Made by a program: the position numbers and the translations under genes
The notes under the pieces: model-generated
What the model was told of the DNA's origin: nothing
Database searches by the model: none
What the model saw: the letters and a program-made list of their open reading frames with translations, nothing else
In this document: piece after piece, positions 31,110 to 41,590 of the stretch
Layout: each line of letters starts with the position of its first letter
How positions within the stretch are numbered: the stretch's first letter is position 1
Origin: Astragalus membranaceus
Lineage: Eukaryota > Streptophyta > Magnoliopsida > Fabales > Fabaceae
DNA: 64,000 bases
Reading direction: 5' to 3'
Assembly: GCA_039519185.1 (NCBI GenBank)
Contig: CM076849.1
Coordinates: 107,017,806 to 107,081,805, forward strand

Positions 31110-31440
31110 GCAAAATTAAAGGATGCATGAGCATGTGAGTGCATTAGCACGTGAGAAAATAAAAGAGTGCATGAGCACGTAAGAAAATTAAAGGATGCAT
31201 GAGCATGTGAGTGCATGAGCACGTGAGAAAATAAAAGAGTGCATGAGCACGTAAGAAAATTAAAGGATGCATGAGCATGTGAGTGCATGAGCACGTAAGA
31301 AAATTAAAGGATGCATGAGCATGTGAGTGCATGAGCACGTGAGAAAATAAAAGAGTGCACGAGCACGTAAGAAAATTAAAGGATGCATGAGCATGTGAGT
31401 GCATGAGCATGAAAGGAAATAAAATAGTGCACGAGCACGT
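31110..31440. repeat. Tandem repeats of GCATGAGCACGTGAGAAAAT type
   Basis: Interleaved units combining GGATGCATGAGCATGTGAGT and GCATGAGCACGTGAGAAAATAAAAGA, with a higher-order period of roughly 60-100 bp. It gives long, meaningless open frames on the minus strand. Confidence 0.92.
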
Positions 31441-31502
31441 GAACAAAAAAGCAGAGTGCCAAGCACACATCCACACAAGTCGGCAGCCAAGAGGGCGCCT
31501 GG

Positions 31503-32674
31503 TGTTGACTCTCAATCTTATGATGTAAGTTATGCATTTTTAGGACCAATTGTGCAGGTTTTTCATTGTATCACAGTCATTATCTGGGGATTTAGTCTAG
31601 TTTTAGATAATTGTAGTAGGAATTTCATTTGTAAGTAATTCCTTCACTTTTGGAGCTAAATTGGACTTGAAGACCTCTAACTGGTTGTGGCATCATTCGG
31701 CGAACCAGACACTTTCCCGGAAATGCAGCAAAATGGAGGGTTCGCGACGCGATCAGGAGGAATTTTTGCAAAGCCAGATGTTTCTGTCCTATTTCGCGAC
31801 GCGACTGGCACGTATCGCGTCGCGATGGTGAGCGAAAATTAGGGTTTTTAAAGCAGTTTTAGCGTTTTTCACAGGGACTTCGTCTTGGGGAACGGAACCA
31901 CACTTTGGAGCAGCTGGAGGGTGCGATTTTGGGGCCTTCTCACCACTTGGGAACAAGGGATTGAAGGTTCTAATGTCTTCCTTTACGATTGTTTTCTATT
32001 TGATGTTGGTTTCTACTCTTAGGATGATTTGTAACTAAATTGCTTAGATTAGGGAGAGATGAAGCTCCCAACCCTATCATGTGAACCATTGTTCTAATCA
32101 ATTCAGTTGTTATTCGATTTACTTTGTCTAAATACCTATGCTCTTAATGCTTTTCAATTACATATGATAATTATGATGATCCAGGCTAGTGATTGCATAG
32201 GAATATGAATTAGTAGCTGGAAATTGGGTAGTTAGATCATCTGCTAGTAATCAGCATAGGGATATGTGATGGCTTAGGTGAATTCGTGTAAAATTCTCGA
32301 TCTTAATGCATTACCCTTTGGCATGTCTCGCCTAAGGAATTAGGGTCACTCTTAGGGTAATAGGGGTCTTGAGGCAAGGAATTACCCTTGACCTTAATTA
32401 GTGAATTGAATCTAGAAATTGAATAATTAACTTGAATTGGCTAAGGTTCATGTGATAGGCGAGGAGAGAGGATTCGATCCCTAGTCGTTTTTCTCGTATT
32501 CTTAAATCACGTTTTGTGTACTGTTACTGTTACTCAAATTACCAAACCTTTACAATCTAAGAATTTGCAACTTTGCTATTGTTTTCAACGCGCAATCCCT
32601 GTGGAATCGACCGGTTACTTACCGTATTTTATTACTTGCGACGACAATTGGTACACTTGCCAAAAGTCTTAACA
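31503..32674 (+). repeat. Athila B 5' LTR
   Basis: TGTTGACTCTC...GTCTTAACA, 1172 bp. It contains a CpG-dense hairpin cassette at 31739-31828. Compared with the 3' LTR it lacks about 45-50 bp of that cassette, a simple loss of one repeat unit. Confidence 0.93.
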
Positions 32675-32680
32675 AGTTTT

Positions 32681-32698
32681 TGGCGCCGTTGCCGGGGA
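32681..32698 (+). promoter_or_regulatory. Athila primer binding site
   Basis: TGGCGCCGTTGCCGGGGA, six bases after the LTR end. It is the classic Athila primer site, described in the family as matching tRNA-Asp. Confidence 0.9.
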
Positions 32699-32839
32699 TT
32701 GTTGATTTCGTTGTCAACAAGGCAAACGAGTTGATTCTTAGAGTTTAGTTTACGTTTTTGTTTGAGCTTGAATTATTTAATCTGTGCTACCTAGCAATTT
32801 GCTCGGACTTGTTAACGGTTTGCTTAGTGTTTCAGGGAT

Positions 32840-33424
32840 TTGTTTATGCGGAGTAAGGGCCCGCAAGAATTATTGTGTGACCCCGAGATCAAAAAGTTAG
32901 CTAAGGCAAATCGAAAGAAAGCAAGGCTAGCTAAGCAACAAGCCGAGGTAGAGGCACAGGTACCTTCAGTTTCTGCAGTTGAAATGGCTGGAATTCCGCC
33001 CCCACCTCCACCGAGACGTACTTTGGGTGATTTCGGGCGAAGGAATCAGGGCGCCCAGGCATTAGCATTTCAACCAGTGGGCGTGGCCCAGTTTGATATT
33101 AAATCCTCTGTGCTCACGGCCCTGAAATCAGAGCAATTCTCTGGGTCGGATGCCGAAGACTCTAATCAGCACTTGTTCCAATTCTACGAGATATGTGGGA
33201 CTACACACCCTGAGGGAGTAACCGATAGTGCAAAGAAGGTCCGGCTGTTCCCTTTCACTCTCACAGGGAGGGCCAAGGATTGGCTGAACACTCTCCTAGG
33301 GACAATCAACACTTGGAATGACCTCGAGAACAAGTTCTTGGAGAGATTCTTCCCAATCTCCAAGTTCATAAGGAAAAGAGCTGATATCTCCAATTTTACA
33401 CAGGGAGGCCGAATCGTTGTATGA
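32840..33424 (+). pseudogene. Athila B gag, N-terminal part
   Basis: It starts MRSKGPQELLCDPEIKKLAK, 141 bp after the primer site. It has a proline patch (GIPPPPPPRR) and the capsid core (EQFSGSDAEDSNQHLFQFYEI and GRAKDWLNTL). The frame breaks at about 33400, where GGAGGCC replaces the expected GGAGAGGCC (a 2-nt loss). The reading then continues in another frame with additional stops before resuming at 33531. Confidence 0.85.
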
Positions 33425-33530
33425 TTCTTGGGAACGATTCAAGCTATTACGCAAGAAGTGTCCCGGCCATGGCATATAAGATTTCCTATAGTTACAAACT
33501 TTTTGCCATGGGCTGAGACCACAAACAAGA

Positions 33531-34442
33531 ATGATGTTGGATGCCTCAGCGGGAGGATCCTTAGGTACCAAGACGTGGGAAGAAGCCAAACAGTTGGTTG
33601 AAGACATGGCTTCCAATGAGTACAGGATCCAAAATGATAGGGGGGCTGTAGGAAAGAAAGGTGTGCTGGAGCTTGATTCAAACAGCGCGGTGTTAGCCCA
33701 ACAGAAACTAATGTCCATGCAAATCGAGGCTCTCACTAAGCAATTAGCGGCAGCATGTGAAGTAGGTTCCAAAGCTCCAGCAACAGTACAAGCAGTGCAA
33801 GCAGGCGGGTGCAATTATTGTGGTAGGGAATCCCACGAAGGTGATTGTGCAGCTTATGGAGAAGCATTGGAACAGGCCAACAATATGGGAAACTTCCAAA
33901 GACAAGGCGGGAATCCATTTTCTAACACCTACAATCCAGGGTGGAAGAATCATCCCAACTTTTCTTGGAAGAATAATAATGAAGTCACATGTTCCAACCA
34001 ACAACAGTCTCAGGCACTTGCCAATCAACAACAGAAACCACCTTCTCGGTTAGAGGATGCATTGACACAGTTTATGTAGATGACCAAAAATACCTTCCAA
34101 GCTCAAGAGCAGGTAATGAAAAACATGGAGAAAAACCATGAAGCATCAATGAAAAATTTGGAGGTACAGATTGGTCAGTTATCGAAGCAACTTGCGGAGA
34201 CATCCAAAAGTGGCTTTCCTGCCAACACTGTGGATAACCCGAGGAAGGAGAATTGCAATGCCATCTATCTGAGAAGTGGTAGGGAGTTGGAACCGTCTGA
34301 AGTAACCGAGCCCCGGGAAAAGAAAAAGAAAGAAAAGGTGCTTGGTGAGGAAGCAAATGAAAAGAGTGAGGGAGCGGGGAATGACAACCCTCAGGTGGAA
34401 CCCAAAGAAACCTCATCATACATGAAACTGCCCTATCCTTAG
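33531..34442 (+). pseudogene. Athila B gag, C-terminal part with zinc knuckle
   Basis: It resumes MMLDASAGGS, the end of capsid. A zinc knuckle-like CNYCGRESHEGDC and a Gln/Asn-rich region follow. In-frame TAG codons at 34077-34079 and 34440-34442 stand where the family reads Gln (between FM and MTKN, and between LPYP and VSKK). Both fit CAG to TAG. Apart from them the frame is open. Confidence 0.83.
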
Positions 34443-35314
34443 GTAAGCAAGAAAAATCAGAAGGATGAGCAGTTCTCTAAGTTCATGGAGGTGTTCAGAA
34501 GCCTCCAGATCAATATACCTTTTGCTGAAGCCCTGGAAAAGATGCCGGTCTATGCGAAGTTCATGAAACGGCTATTGACCAAAAAGAAAAAGTTAAAGGG
34601 GAATGAAACGGTAGCGTTAACAGAGGAGTGCAGTGCTATCATTCAAAACAAAATTCCCCCTAAGCTGAAGGATCTTGGAAGCTTCACCATTCCCTGTGCA
34701 ATTGGTGATGTCACTATAGATAAGGCCCTCTGTGACTTGGGGGCAAGCATAAACCTAATGCCCTTGGGAATGTGGAGAAAGCTTGGGGGAGGTGAAGTCA
34801 AAATAACTCACATGACCCTGCAACTGGCTGATAGGTCAATAAGGCATCCTTTTGGTATTGTGGAGGATGTCTTAGTAAAGGTGGGAAATTCCTCTTCCCG
34901 GTAGATTTTGTGATTCTGCATTTGGATGGTGACACTGAGGTCAAGAGTTCAATGGATGGGGAAAATGACATCCCCTTCATCTTGGGAAGACCCTTCCTAG
35001 CCACCAGTAGAGTTGTCATAGATGTGGCAGATGGGACTGTGAAGCTGAGAGTGCAAGATGAAGAGGTAACCCTAAAGGTGATTAAGGCAGCAAGAAAGGA
35101 TGAGAAAAAGGAAGGGTGCTATAGTGTTGAGGCACCCAACCCCAAAGCCAAAAACAGAATGCACATCCACTCGCCACCAGATAAGTCACCAAGCGAGTGG
35201 GTGGATCTAAAAGAAGTGGTGGGTGAGCCTAGCTGGAAATTCAATGGAGAAAAATCTGAAGGAGCTGTGAATGGGGCACTTAAGAAGTCAAAGGCTCCAC
35301 CTGGGCCAATGTGA
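34443..35314 (+). pseudogene. Athila B protease region
   Basis: It continues gag in frame. The retropepsin active-site motif is CDLGASINLMPLGMW. A 1-nt loss at about 34890 shifts the frame after VKVGN. The remainder (VDFVILHLDGD, IPFILGRPFLATSR, VKLRVQDEEVTLK) is open to TGA 35312-35314. Reverse transcriptase should follow but is missing. Confidence 0.87.
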
Positions 35315-36350
35315 GACATCTTCTGAACCGTCAAGCTAGTGACGTTAAAGAAGCGCTGAGTGGGAGGCAACCCACTGAGGTACCAAGTCTTTAATTCAAT
35401 TTCAATTTAAGTCTTTAATTCACTTTATTTTGTTGTTAGTCTTAGGCATGAGAAGAAAATTTTTGTGTTTGGTCAAGTTCGTGTCGCGAAAGGGAAGTAA
35501 TTTCAAAGAAAAAATGTTTCTGGTTTATTTTGCGTCGCGAACCAGTGATGTCGCGTCGCGATGGGTTGAAATTTTTTCAAGAAAACGGTTTCTGTATAAT
35601 CTCGCGACGCAAAGCACACGGGCCGCATCGCGATGCAACGTTTTTTTAGCCCAGAAACTAGACAGTCCGAACACAAAGCAAATTTTGTCAAAATTTTCCC
35701 TCTTTTTCTTCCATGGTGCGCCATTCCCCCATTTCCCCCCATTACTGTTTTGCTCTTAATTGGTGGTGAATTTGCACACTTTCACACGGATTCTTCCTTG
35801 TCTACATATCCAGGTAACGATTCTCCTCCATCTCCATCTTTAATTTTCAATTTTCTTCTTTAGTTTTAGGTGATTTGGGGGGACACGAATTGTGAGTTTT
35901 GGGGCAGAATTAGGAGTTGAATTGTTGTCCCCCACCCCTCTACATTGCATGCTTGCTGTCATTTCTGAATTAGGGGGCTTTGTTAATCGAATTGGGGTTG
36001 GATTCTTGTTGATTTTCATTGTATATGAGGTGTTTGTTAAAATGCCTCAATGAAGTTTTTGGTGTTCACCAAGTGTTTGTGAAATTGCTCCAATGAGTTT
36101 TGGCTAAGCAACCCAAATGTTTGTGGAAATGTCTAAGTGAAGTCTGTTTTGGGGTTGCTGGCCTGGTCCTAATTTTGCACATATTCACAACCTTAGGGTA
36201 GATGACTTTGAGTCCAGAAACTATGTTTTGGCTGTTGATTATTTTTCTCTGATGGAGTGGGGCCCACACTCGGGACCCACCGAGACCTAACAATTTGGAC
36301 TGGGTTCTGGTCATTTGCCTGCAGGAAATTTTTCTTGAACAAGTGCTGGC
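35315..36350 (+). other. Spacer between protease and env-position ORF in Athila B
   Basis: It begins with GTCAAGCTAGTGACGTTAAAG, normally found after integrase, which marks the pol deletion. A CpG-dense cassette like that of the LTR lies at 35473-35632 (TTGCGTCGCGAACC, GTCGCGTCGCGATGG, CTCGCGACGC). The rest is AT-rich with a splice-acceptor-like TTTGCCTGCAG at about 36313-36323, shortly before the ORF. In Athila the env-position ORF is thought to be expressed from spliced RNA. Confidence 0.7.
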
Positions 36351-37514
36351 ATGGACAAAAGAGCAAGGACCGGCACATCTAGGAAGAGGAGGGGGGCCAC
36401 ACCATCAGAGGTTGATAGATTCAGGTCCCCCGTACACGAGGAGAGGTACCAGCAGGTTGTCAAGGGCAAGAAGATCAATCTGGAGAGGGCCTTTGACCTC
36501 TCCACAAATGAGTTTCCGATTATCACTTCCACACTGCGGGAGTTGGGGTGGCTTCCATTCAATGCAAGAATTAAGCAGGATAACCAAAGCATGGTGAGAG
36601 AGTTCTATGCAAATGCCTACGGGGAGGAAGATGACAGAGTTTCAATGGTTAGGGGAAGAGAGGTGTCTTACTCTCCTGATACCATCAACAGTCTCCTCGG
36701 CCTACCTACTACTGCCAATTGTGCTATGATGGATGCATGGGACAGGAGGGGGGAGCATGATTACGAGGGTTTGCTGGGAGAGTTGTGTCGTCAAGGAGAG
36801 ACGTGGGACAATTATCTTATCGGTCCGATTGGACGAACTTTTCCCTGCCGCTTCTGCAACATGGCTCTGAAGGCAATTCCTAAGGCCTGGAACAATTTCT
36901 TTAATCAGTCTGTCATTTCATGCTCCAACTCCACTGATGTCAAGACCAAGGTAGCCACGGGACTACAAGCTATCATGAGAGGCCGGAGGGTAAATCTGGG
37001 GAGAGCCATTTCAGCGAGCATTGCAGAGATCGTCAGATGTCCTAGGGCTCGATTGGGGCACTGCTCTATCATCCATGCTTTGTGTAGACAGCAGGGCTGC
37101 CCTGAGTACCCAGACGATCTTCTGACTGACCCCAGGGAGGGCATCACAGCAGCATGGATCTTGAAGCAGCCCGATGGGCCCATAGATGCAGTTCCACCAT
37201 AGCAGCCGGCACCTCCAGCACAGCAGCAGCCAGCAGGCCCATCCTACAGACAGCTGTATGGCACCGACCCTTCCTTCCAGTATGACCTCCAGATGGCCAA
37301 CTGGTGTGGGACGTCGATGCTACTACAGCAGCAGGGATTAGACACATCTTACCTGGCATCAGCCAGAGTCCACCAGGCTGCTCAGGAGTACATGGCAGAG
37401 AATAGAGCAGCACGTGCATCTTCATCAACACACCATGCAGAGCAGCAGCCAGACCCCCAGGATCCACTTCTTTCAGGGGATGAGTATTTGGAGGAGCACA
37501 TTTCATTTCCTTGA
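36351..37514 (+). pseudogene. Athila env-position ORF (putative plant transposon protein domain), one amber stop
   Basis: The reading starts MDKRARTGTSRKRRG and is open for 283 codons. It has an internal TAG at 37200-37202 (PP then QPAPPAQQQ, fitting CAG to TAG) and continues in frame to TGA 37514. The main domain (ERAFDLSTNEFPIITSTLRELGW..., MALKAIPKAWNNFF, ARLGHCSIIHALCRQQGC) is the widespread plant retrotransposon domain found in Athila ORFs downstream of pol. I see no signal peptide or transmembrane anchor, so an envelope function is not supported here. The C-terminus is Gln-rich. Confidence 0.85.
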
Positions 37515-38786
37515 GCAGGACGCTCATTTATCATTTTCTTGTTTTTATTCAGACATTTTATTTTGCACTTTTGGTTGTATTTTTCCCTATTTTGACTCTA
37601 TTTCGCACTTTGGTCTGTACTTATTAGTATAACTTACTCTGTGATATTGTGGCACCACTGCCCTATATTTTGTTTTTGTTTTATTAAAGCAGCTTCAATG
37701 GTGATGATGTGTGGCATTTGGGGTCGCATGTTGCATTTTTCCTCTGGACACTCGCACGTCAAGTTTTATCATCAAGTAATAGCAGGGGTCATGACAAAAG
37801 TTGCAGAAGTCCTTTATCATCTGTGAGCAGCATCTCTCAAGTTCTATCTCTACGATCCCAACCGTGAGGTTTGAGCCTAAACACGTTCTTATATATATTG
37901 TGTGTATTCCTTGCCTGCATTAGTCTGCAGAACTTGACATTGTGCTTAATTGTTTTTGCATTTGATTTTCATACACACTGAGGCATTTCTTTTGGCACCC
38001 CTGAGACTTTCAAACCGCACCTAACTAATTCTTACCCTCTGCTAGCCCCTCGGAGCCTATTGTTAAAAATTGTATGCTGTTTCTCTGAAAATCATAGCCT
38101 AGTTAATTCTTAACTTGGAGTTAGGTAACAAAAGCTGTGAGAGTGGGGAAATCTTTAAGTTTGGGGTTGCTCGTGGAATAGCAACATTATAAGTTTGGGG
38201 TGGTATACAAGAGAAGGAACAAGAAAAGAAAAAAAAATATATGTATATATATATATCAGAAAAAAAAAGAAAAAATAAATAAATAAATAAAATCCTTCTC
38301 TTGTTTTGTTGAATGCTTTGGGAAAATGGGTGACAAGTAAATTGAGTGAAAATAACAAAAAGAGAGGTAGGCCTAACTCCAAGTGCAACCTACTTATCCA
38401 AATTTATCCACCCTTACCTAAGCCCCGCTATAACCCTTAAAGTCCTCAAACTGTGTGTATGCATTTCATTTGTATAGACTGATATAGAACTTTGTCAAGC
38501 CTATGAAACGATGATGCAGGTACTGTGAATTGAGTGAATACCAGAAACACCTCAAGAGTGAAACACTGGTGAGATGTGTGTACAGAGAAAACATGAGAAT
38601 GCTGCCTGCTTATGATTCGGTATTTCCAATTCAGTTGTCCTGCCACTGTATTAGGTTGATGATGATAGTTGATGTGCTGATATGTTTAAGGTTGATGTAT
38701 TACATGTAACAGCTGCATAGAAAAATCAGCCACAGTCTGAATTGATTGTTTGCTTGAGGACAAGCAAAAGTTTAAGTTTGGGGTTG
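37515..38786 (+). other. Athila B 3' untranslated region
   Basis: Collinear with about 3090-4307 of Athila A. It holds two internal AAGTTTGGGG tracts (38157, 38191), a short TA/A-rich tract, and the true polypurine tract ending at 38786. No coding sequence. Confidence 0.8.
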
Positions 38787-39941
38787 TGTTGACTCTCAAT
38801 CATATGATGTAAGTTATGCATTTTTAGGACCAATTGTGCAGGTTTTTCATTGTATCACAGTCATTATCTGTGGATTTAGTCTAGTTTTAGATAATTGTAG
38901 TAGGAATTTCATTTGTAAGTTATTCTTTCACTTTTGGAGCTAAATTGGACTTGAAGACCTCTAATTGGTTGTGGTATCATTCGGCGAACCAGAGACTTGC
39001 CCGGAAATGCAGCAAAATGGAGGGATTTGATTTCTGCTTAATATCGCGTCGCGACCAGGAGGGTTCGCGACGCGACCAGGAGGAACTTTTGCAAAGCTAG
39101 ATGTTTCTGTCCTATTTCGCGACGCGACTGGCACGTATCGCGTCGCGATGTTGAGTGAAAATTAGGGTTTTTAAAGCAGTTTCAGCGTTTTTCACAGGGT
39201 CTTCGTCTTGGGGAACGGAACCACACTTTGGAGCAGCTGGAGGGTGCGATTTTGGGGCCTTCTCACCACTTGGGAACAAGGGATTGAAGGTTCTAATATC
39301 TTCCTTTACGATTGTTTTCTATTTGATGTTGGTTTCTACTCTTAGGATGATTTGTAACTAAATTGCTTAGATTAGGGAGAGATGAATCTCCCAACCCTAT
39401 CATGTGAACCATTGTTCTAATCAATTCTGTTGTTATTCGATTTACTTTGTCTAAATACCTATGCTCTTAATGCTTTTCAATTACATATGATAATTGTGAT
39501 GATCAAGGCTAGTGATTGCATAGGAATATGAATTAGTAGCTGGAAATTGGGTAGTTAGATCATCTGCTAGTAATCAGCATAGGGATATGTGATGGCTTAG
39601 GTGAATTCGTGTAAAATTCTCGATCTTAATGCATTACCCTTTGGCATGTCTCGCCTAAGGAATTAGGGTCACTCTTAGGGTAATAGGGGTCTTGAGGCAA
39701 GGAATTGCCCTTGACCTTAATTAGTGAATTGAATCTAGAAATTGAATAATTAACTTGAATTGGCTAAGGTTCATGTGATAGGCGAGGAGAGAGGATTCGA
39801 TCCCTAGTCGTTTTTCTCGTATTCTTAAATCACGTTTTGTGTACCGTTACTGTTACTCAAATTACCAAACCTTTACAATCTAAGAATTTGCAACTTTGCT
39901 ATTGTTTTCAACGCGCAATCCCTGTGGAATCGACCGGTTAC
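38787..39941 (+). repeat. Athila B 3' LTR, truncated
   Basis: It matches the 5' LTR from TGTTGACTC to GAATCGACCGGTTAC and then stops about 73 bp before the expected end. What follows (AGAACAACTACAC) is unrelated. The CpG cassette at 39045-39150 has one more unit than the 5' LTR. Confidence 0.92.
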
Positions 39942-40580
39942 AGAACAACTACACTAACAACCCAACTAATCTTCTAAACAACTTTCCAAACTAACTAGAA
40001 GCAGATTCTGGTTTTTTTCTTTCAAATGGTCATTTTGACCTAGATTTGCGAAACCCTAATTTTTTACAATAGGTACTATTACAAAAAAAATAAAGTCTAA
40101 GCTTTTTAGGGTTTCTGTCAACTCAGAATTACTAAAATAACACAACCTTCATGGGCATCAGTTAATTATTTTCTAACACGATGACTCGGACAATATTAAA
40201 AAAATCAAATTACATTTAATTAATTTTGAAAAATAATGTCACCTTACCACAATCAAAACTTTTTTTGACAGCTACCATAATCAAAACTAATGCGCACATT
40301 TATTTTTGGAGTAGATGTTGTAAGTAATTAAGGAAATAATGTTGTGAATGAAATTAAGAATCCGAAGATAATATTTTGTCATCAAAGCTGATCCCGATTT
40401 TCATGAACACCATGATTCACGTAAACAATACCAAACAAAAGGATGACTATGTGTATCCACGAGGTGAAAAAGAAATCGAAGATATATATTACTAATTTAT
40501 CGTGATCGACCTCATTACTTGTAGGGTAAGGCTATACAACACAAACATGACTATATATATAAACAAATCATATCACATAC

Positions 40581-40755
40581 CGAGAGAAATAGAAAATATT
40601 GTACAATTGTCGAGTGCAGAAATTGACACAGAAGATGATGGCGTTTGAAGTTGATCCTGCTGAAGCATATGTGTTGAGAAGGCTGCATAGGGAGAAACTG
40701 AAAGAAGCAGAAGAAGAAAAAGGGGAGAGAAGAGAACAACTCTATCCAAGTCCAT
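40581..40755 (-). other. Candidate first exon encoding a signal peptide
   Basis: The minus strand encodes MDLDRVVLFSPLFLLLLLSV, a strong hydrophobic signal sequence followed by a likely cleavage region (YAAFS). After a polar stretch the coding sequence runs into a consensus donor TCTCTCG|GTATGTG. An in-frame upstream Met exists at 40791. No second exon is recognised nearer the Athila B end. Product unknown; it may be a remnant of a secreted-protein gene. Confidence 0.35.
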
Positions 40756-40964
40756 TAATGTTGAACTTTTAGCCCTTTGTTTGTATGACATTAATGTTGT
40801 GTAAGAATCATGGTATTACAAATGTCTAACCCTCTGTTTTCCTCTTCGTGCAAGCTCTTCAATTTGCAATTAGTAAATAAAAAATTATAATTGAAACTGA
40901 GATCAAATGAAGTTACTGATCAATATGCTAATGCATGTGTTAAGATGGCTAAGTAATTGAAATG

Positions 40965-41185
40965 GACATCTATTGTATTAAAGGAACACAAAGCCTGTAT
41001 ACAAAAAACTTTTGTGAGGAAAAACCCGAAAGAATAAACTGAAGGTGTTTAGAACAATCTGACAATCCAAACCTATAATCACCTATAATCCAGGCCATCC
41101 AAATGAGGATCAAAGAGCCTCCAAAACATATTGCCCCTATCCCTTGGAAAAACAGTCCTAGGGGTCCACACACCACTCGTAGGAA
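40965..41185 (-). other. Possible LINE 3'-end remnant
   Basis: A 68-codon minus-strand frame ends FFVYRLCVPLIQ. It is followed by TTGTATACAGGCTTTGTGTTCCTTTAATACAAT-like sequence, which resembles the ends of plant L1 elements. There is no poly(A) or target duplication I can confirm. Confidence 0.25.
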
Positions 41186-41590
41186 ATATAACGACTAGAC
41201 TTTTGAGACGGCGTTAAAAGTGCAGGCACGTTTTTCGGCAGTAGGGTAGTGATTTCGTGGTTGACAAGTTGCAGTTGTGCGCAGAACAAAAGAGTACAGC
41301 CATCCAAGTTCGCATTTAGGTTGTTGGATTCCCTGTCCCCATTTTTTCTTAGCTGAGATAAATTGTCCTATGTCAGTTCAAAACCTGATTTTTATTTTAT
41401 TTTATTCGTTTATAGGTTGATTTAAATCAATTGTGAATGTATGATTTTGATGTAGAAGAAGAGGTGCGACCAGTGTTGTCGATGAAATTTATGAAGTGGA
41501 GCTCCTTGAAAATGTATAATAATTAATAGCTCACTATGTCACATACATGCTTGGAGAATACTCTCCTATGCTATAAATAATGAGTCTTGT

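Larger units (their letters stand above)
27918..31502 (+). mobile_element. Non-autonomous Tat-like Ty3/gypsy element (element T), both ends incomplete
   Basis: LTR tail, primer site, a degenerate gag, and then about 2.2 kb of tandem repeats instead of pol. The upstream LTR is cut by the copia insertion. The downstream end meets the Athila B LTR at 31503. There is no protease, reverse transcriptase or integrase signature, so it must have depended on another element. Confidence 0.8.
31503..39941 (+). mobile_element. Athila-type element lacking reverse transcriptase and integrase (Athila B)
   Basis: 5' LTR, primer site, gag, protease, the conserved post-pol string, an env-position ORF, polypurine tract and a 3' LTR cut short at 39941. 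The two LTRs are very similar, so the insertion is fairly recent. The reverse transcriptase-RNase H-integrase block is absent between protease and GTCAAGCTAGTGACGTTAAAG. It could only have moved with enzymes in trans. No target duplication is visible because the 3' LTR end is missing. Confidence 0.92.
39942..41512. other. Low-copy-looking spacer
   Basis: 1.5 kb without LTR-element features. It contains a candidate signal-peptide exon (40581-40755, minus) and a possible LINE tail (about 40965-41185, minus). Otherwise AT-rich with nothing recognised. Confidence 0.5.

Noticed and set aside
31110..31440. CRISPR-like regularly spaced repeats
   Set aside because: The units are directly tandem without unique spacers, and the DNA is from a plant nuclear genome.
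30636..31515. Several 60-150-codon minus-strand ORFs rich in Cys/Ala/His
   Set aside because: They run through the tandem repeat arrays and owe their length to the repeats.
36351..37514. Possible viral-type envelope gene in Athila B
   Set aside because: It is in the env position, but I see no signal peptide, no transmembrane anchor and no fusion-type segment. The recognisable part is the plant retrotransposon domain, so no envelope function is claimed.
40581..40755. Naming the signal-peptide exon as a specific secreted enzyme
   Set aside because: Only a signal sequence and a short polar tail are visible; no catalytic or family motif supports a product name.
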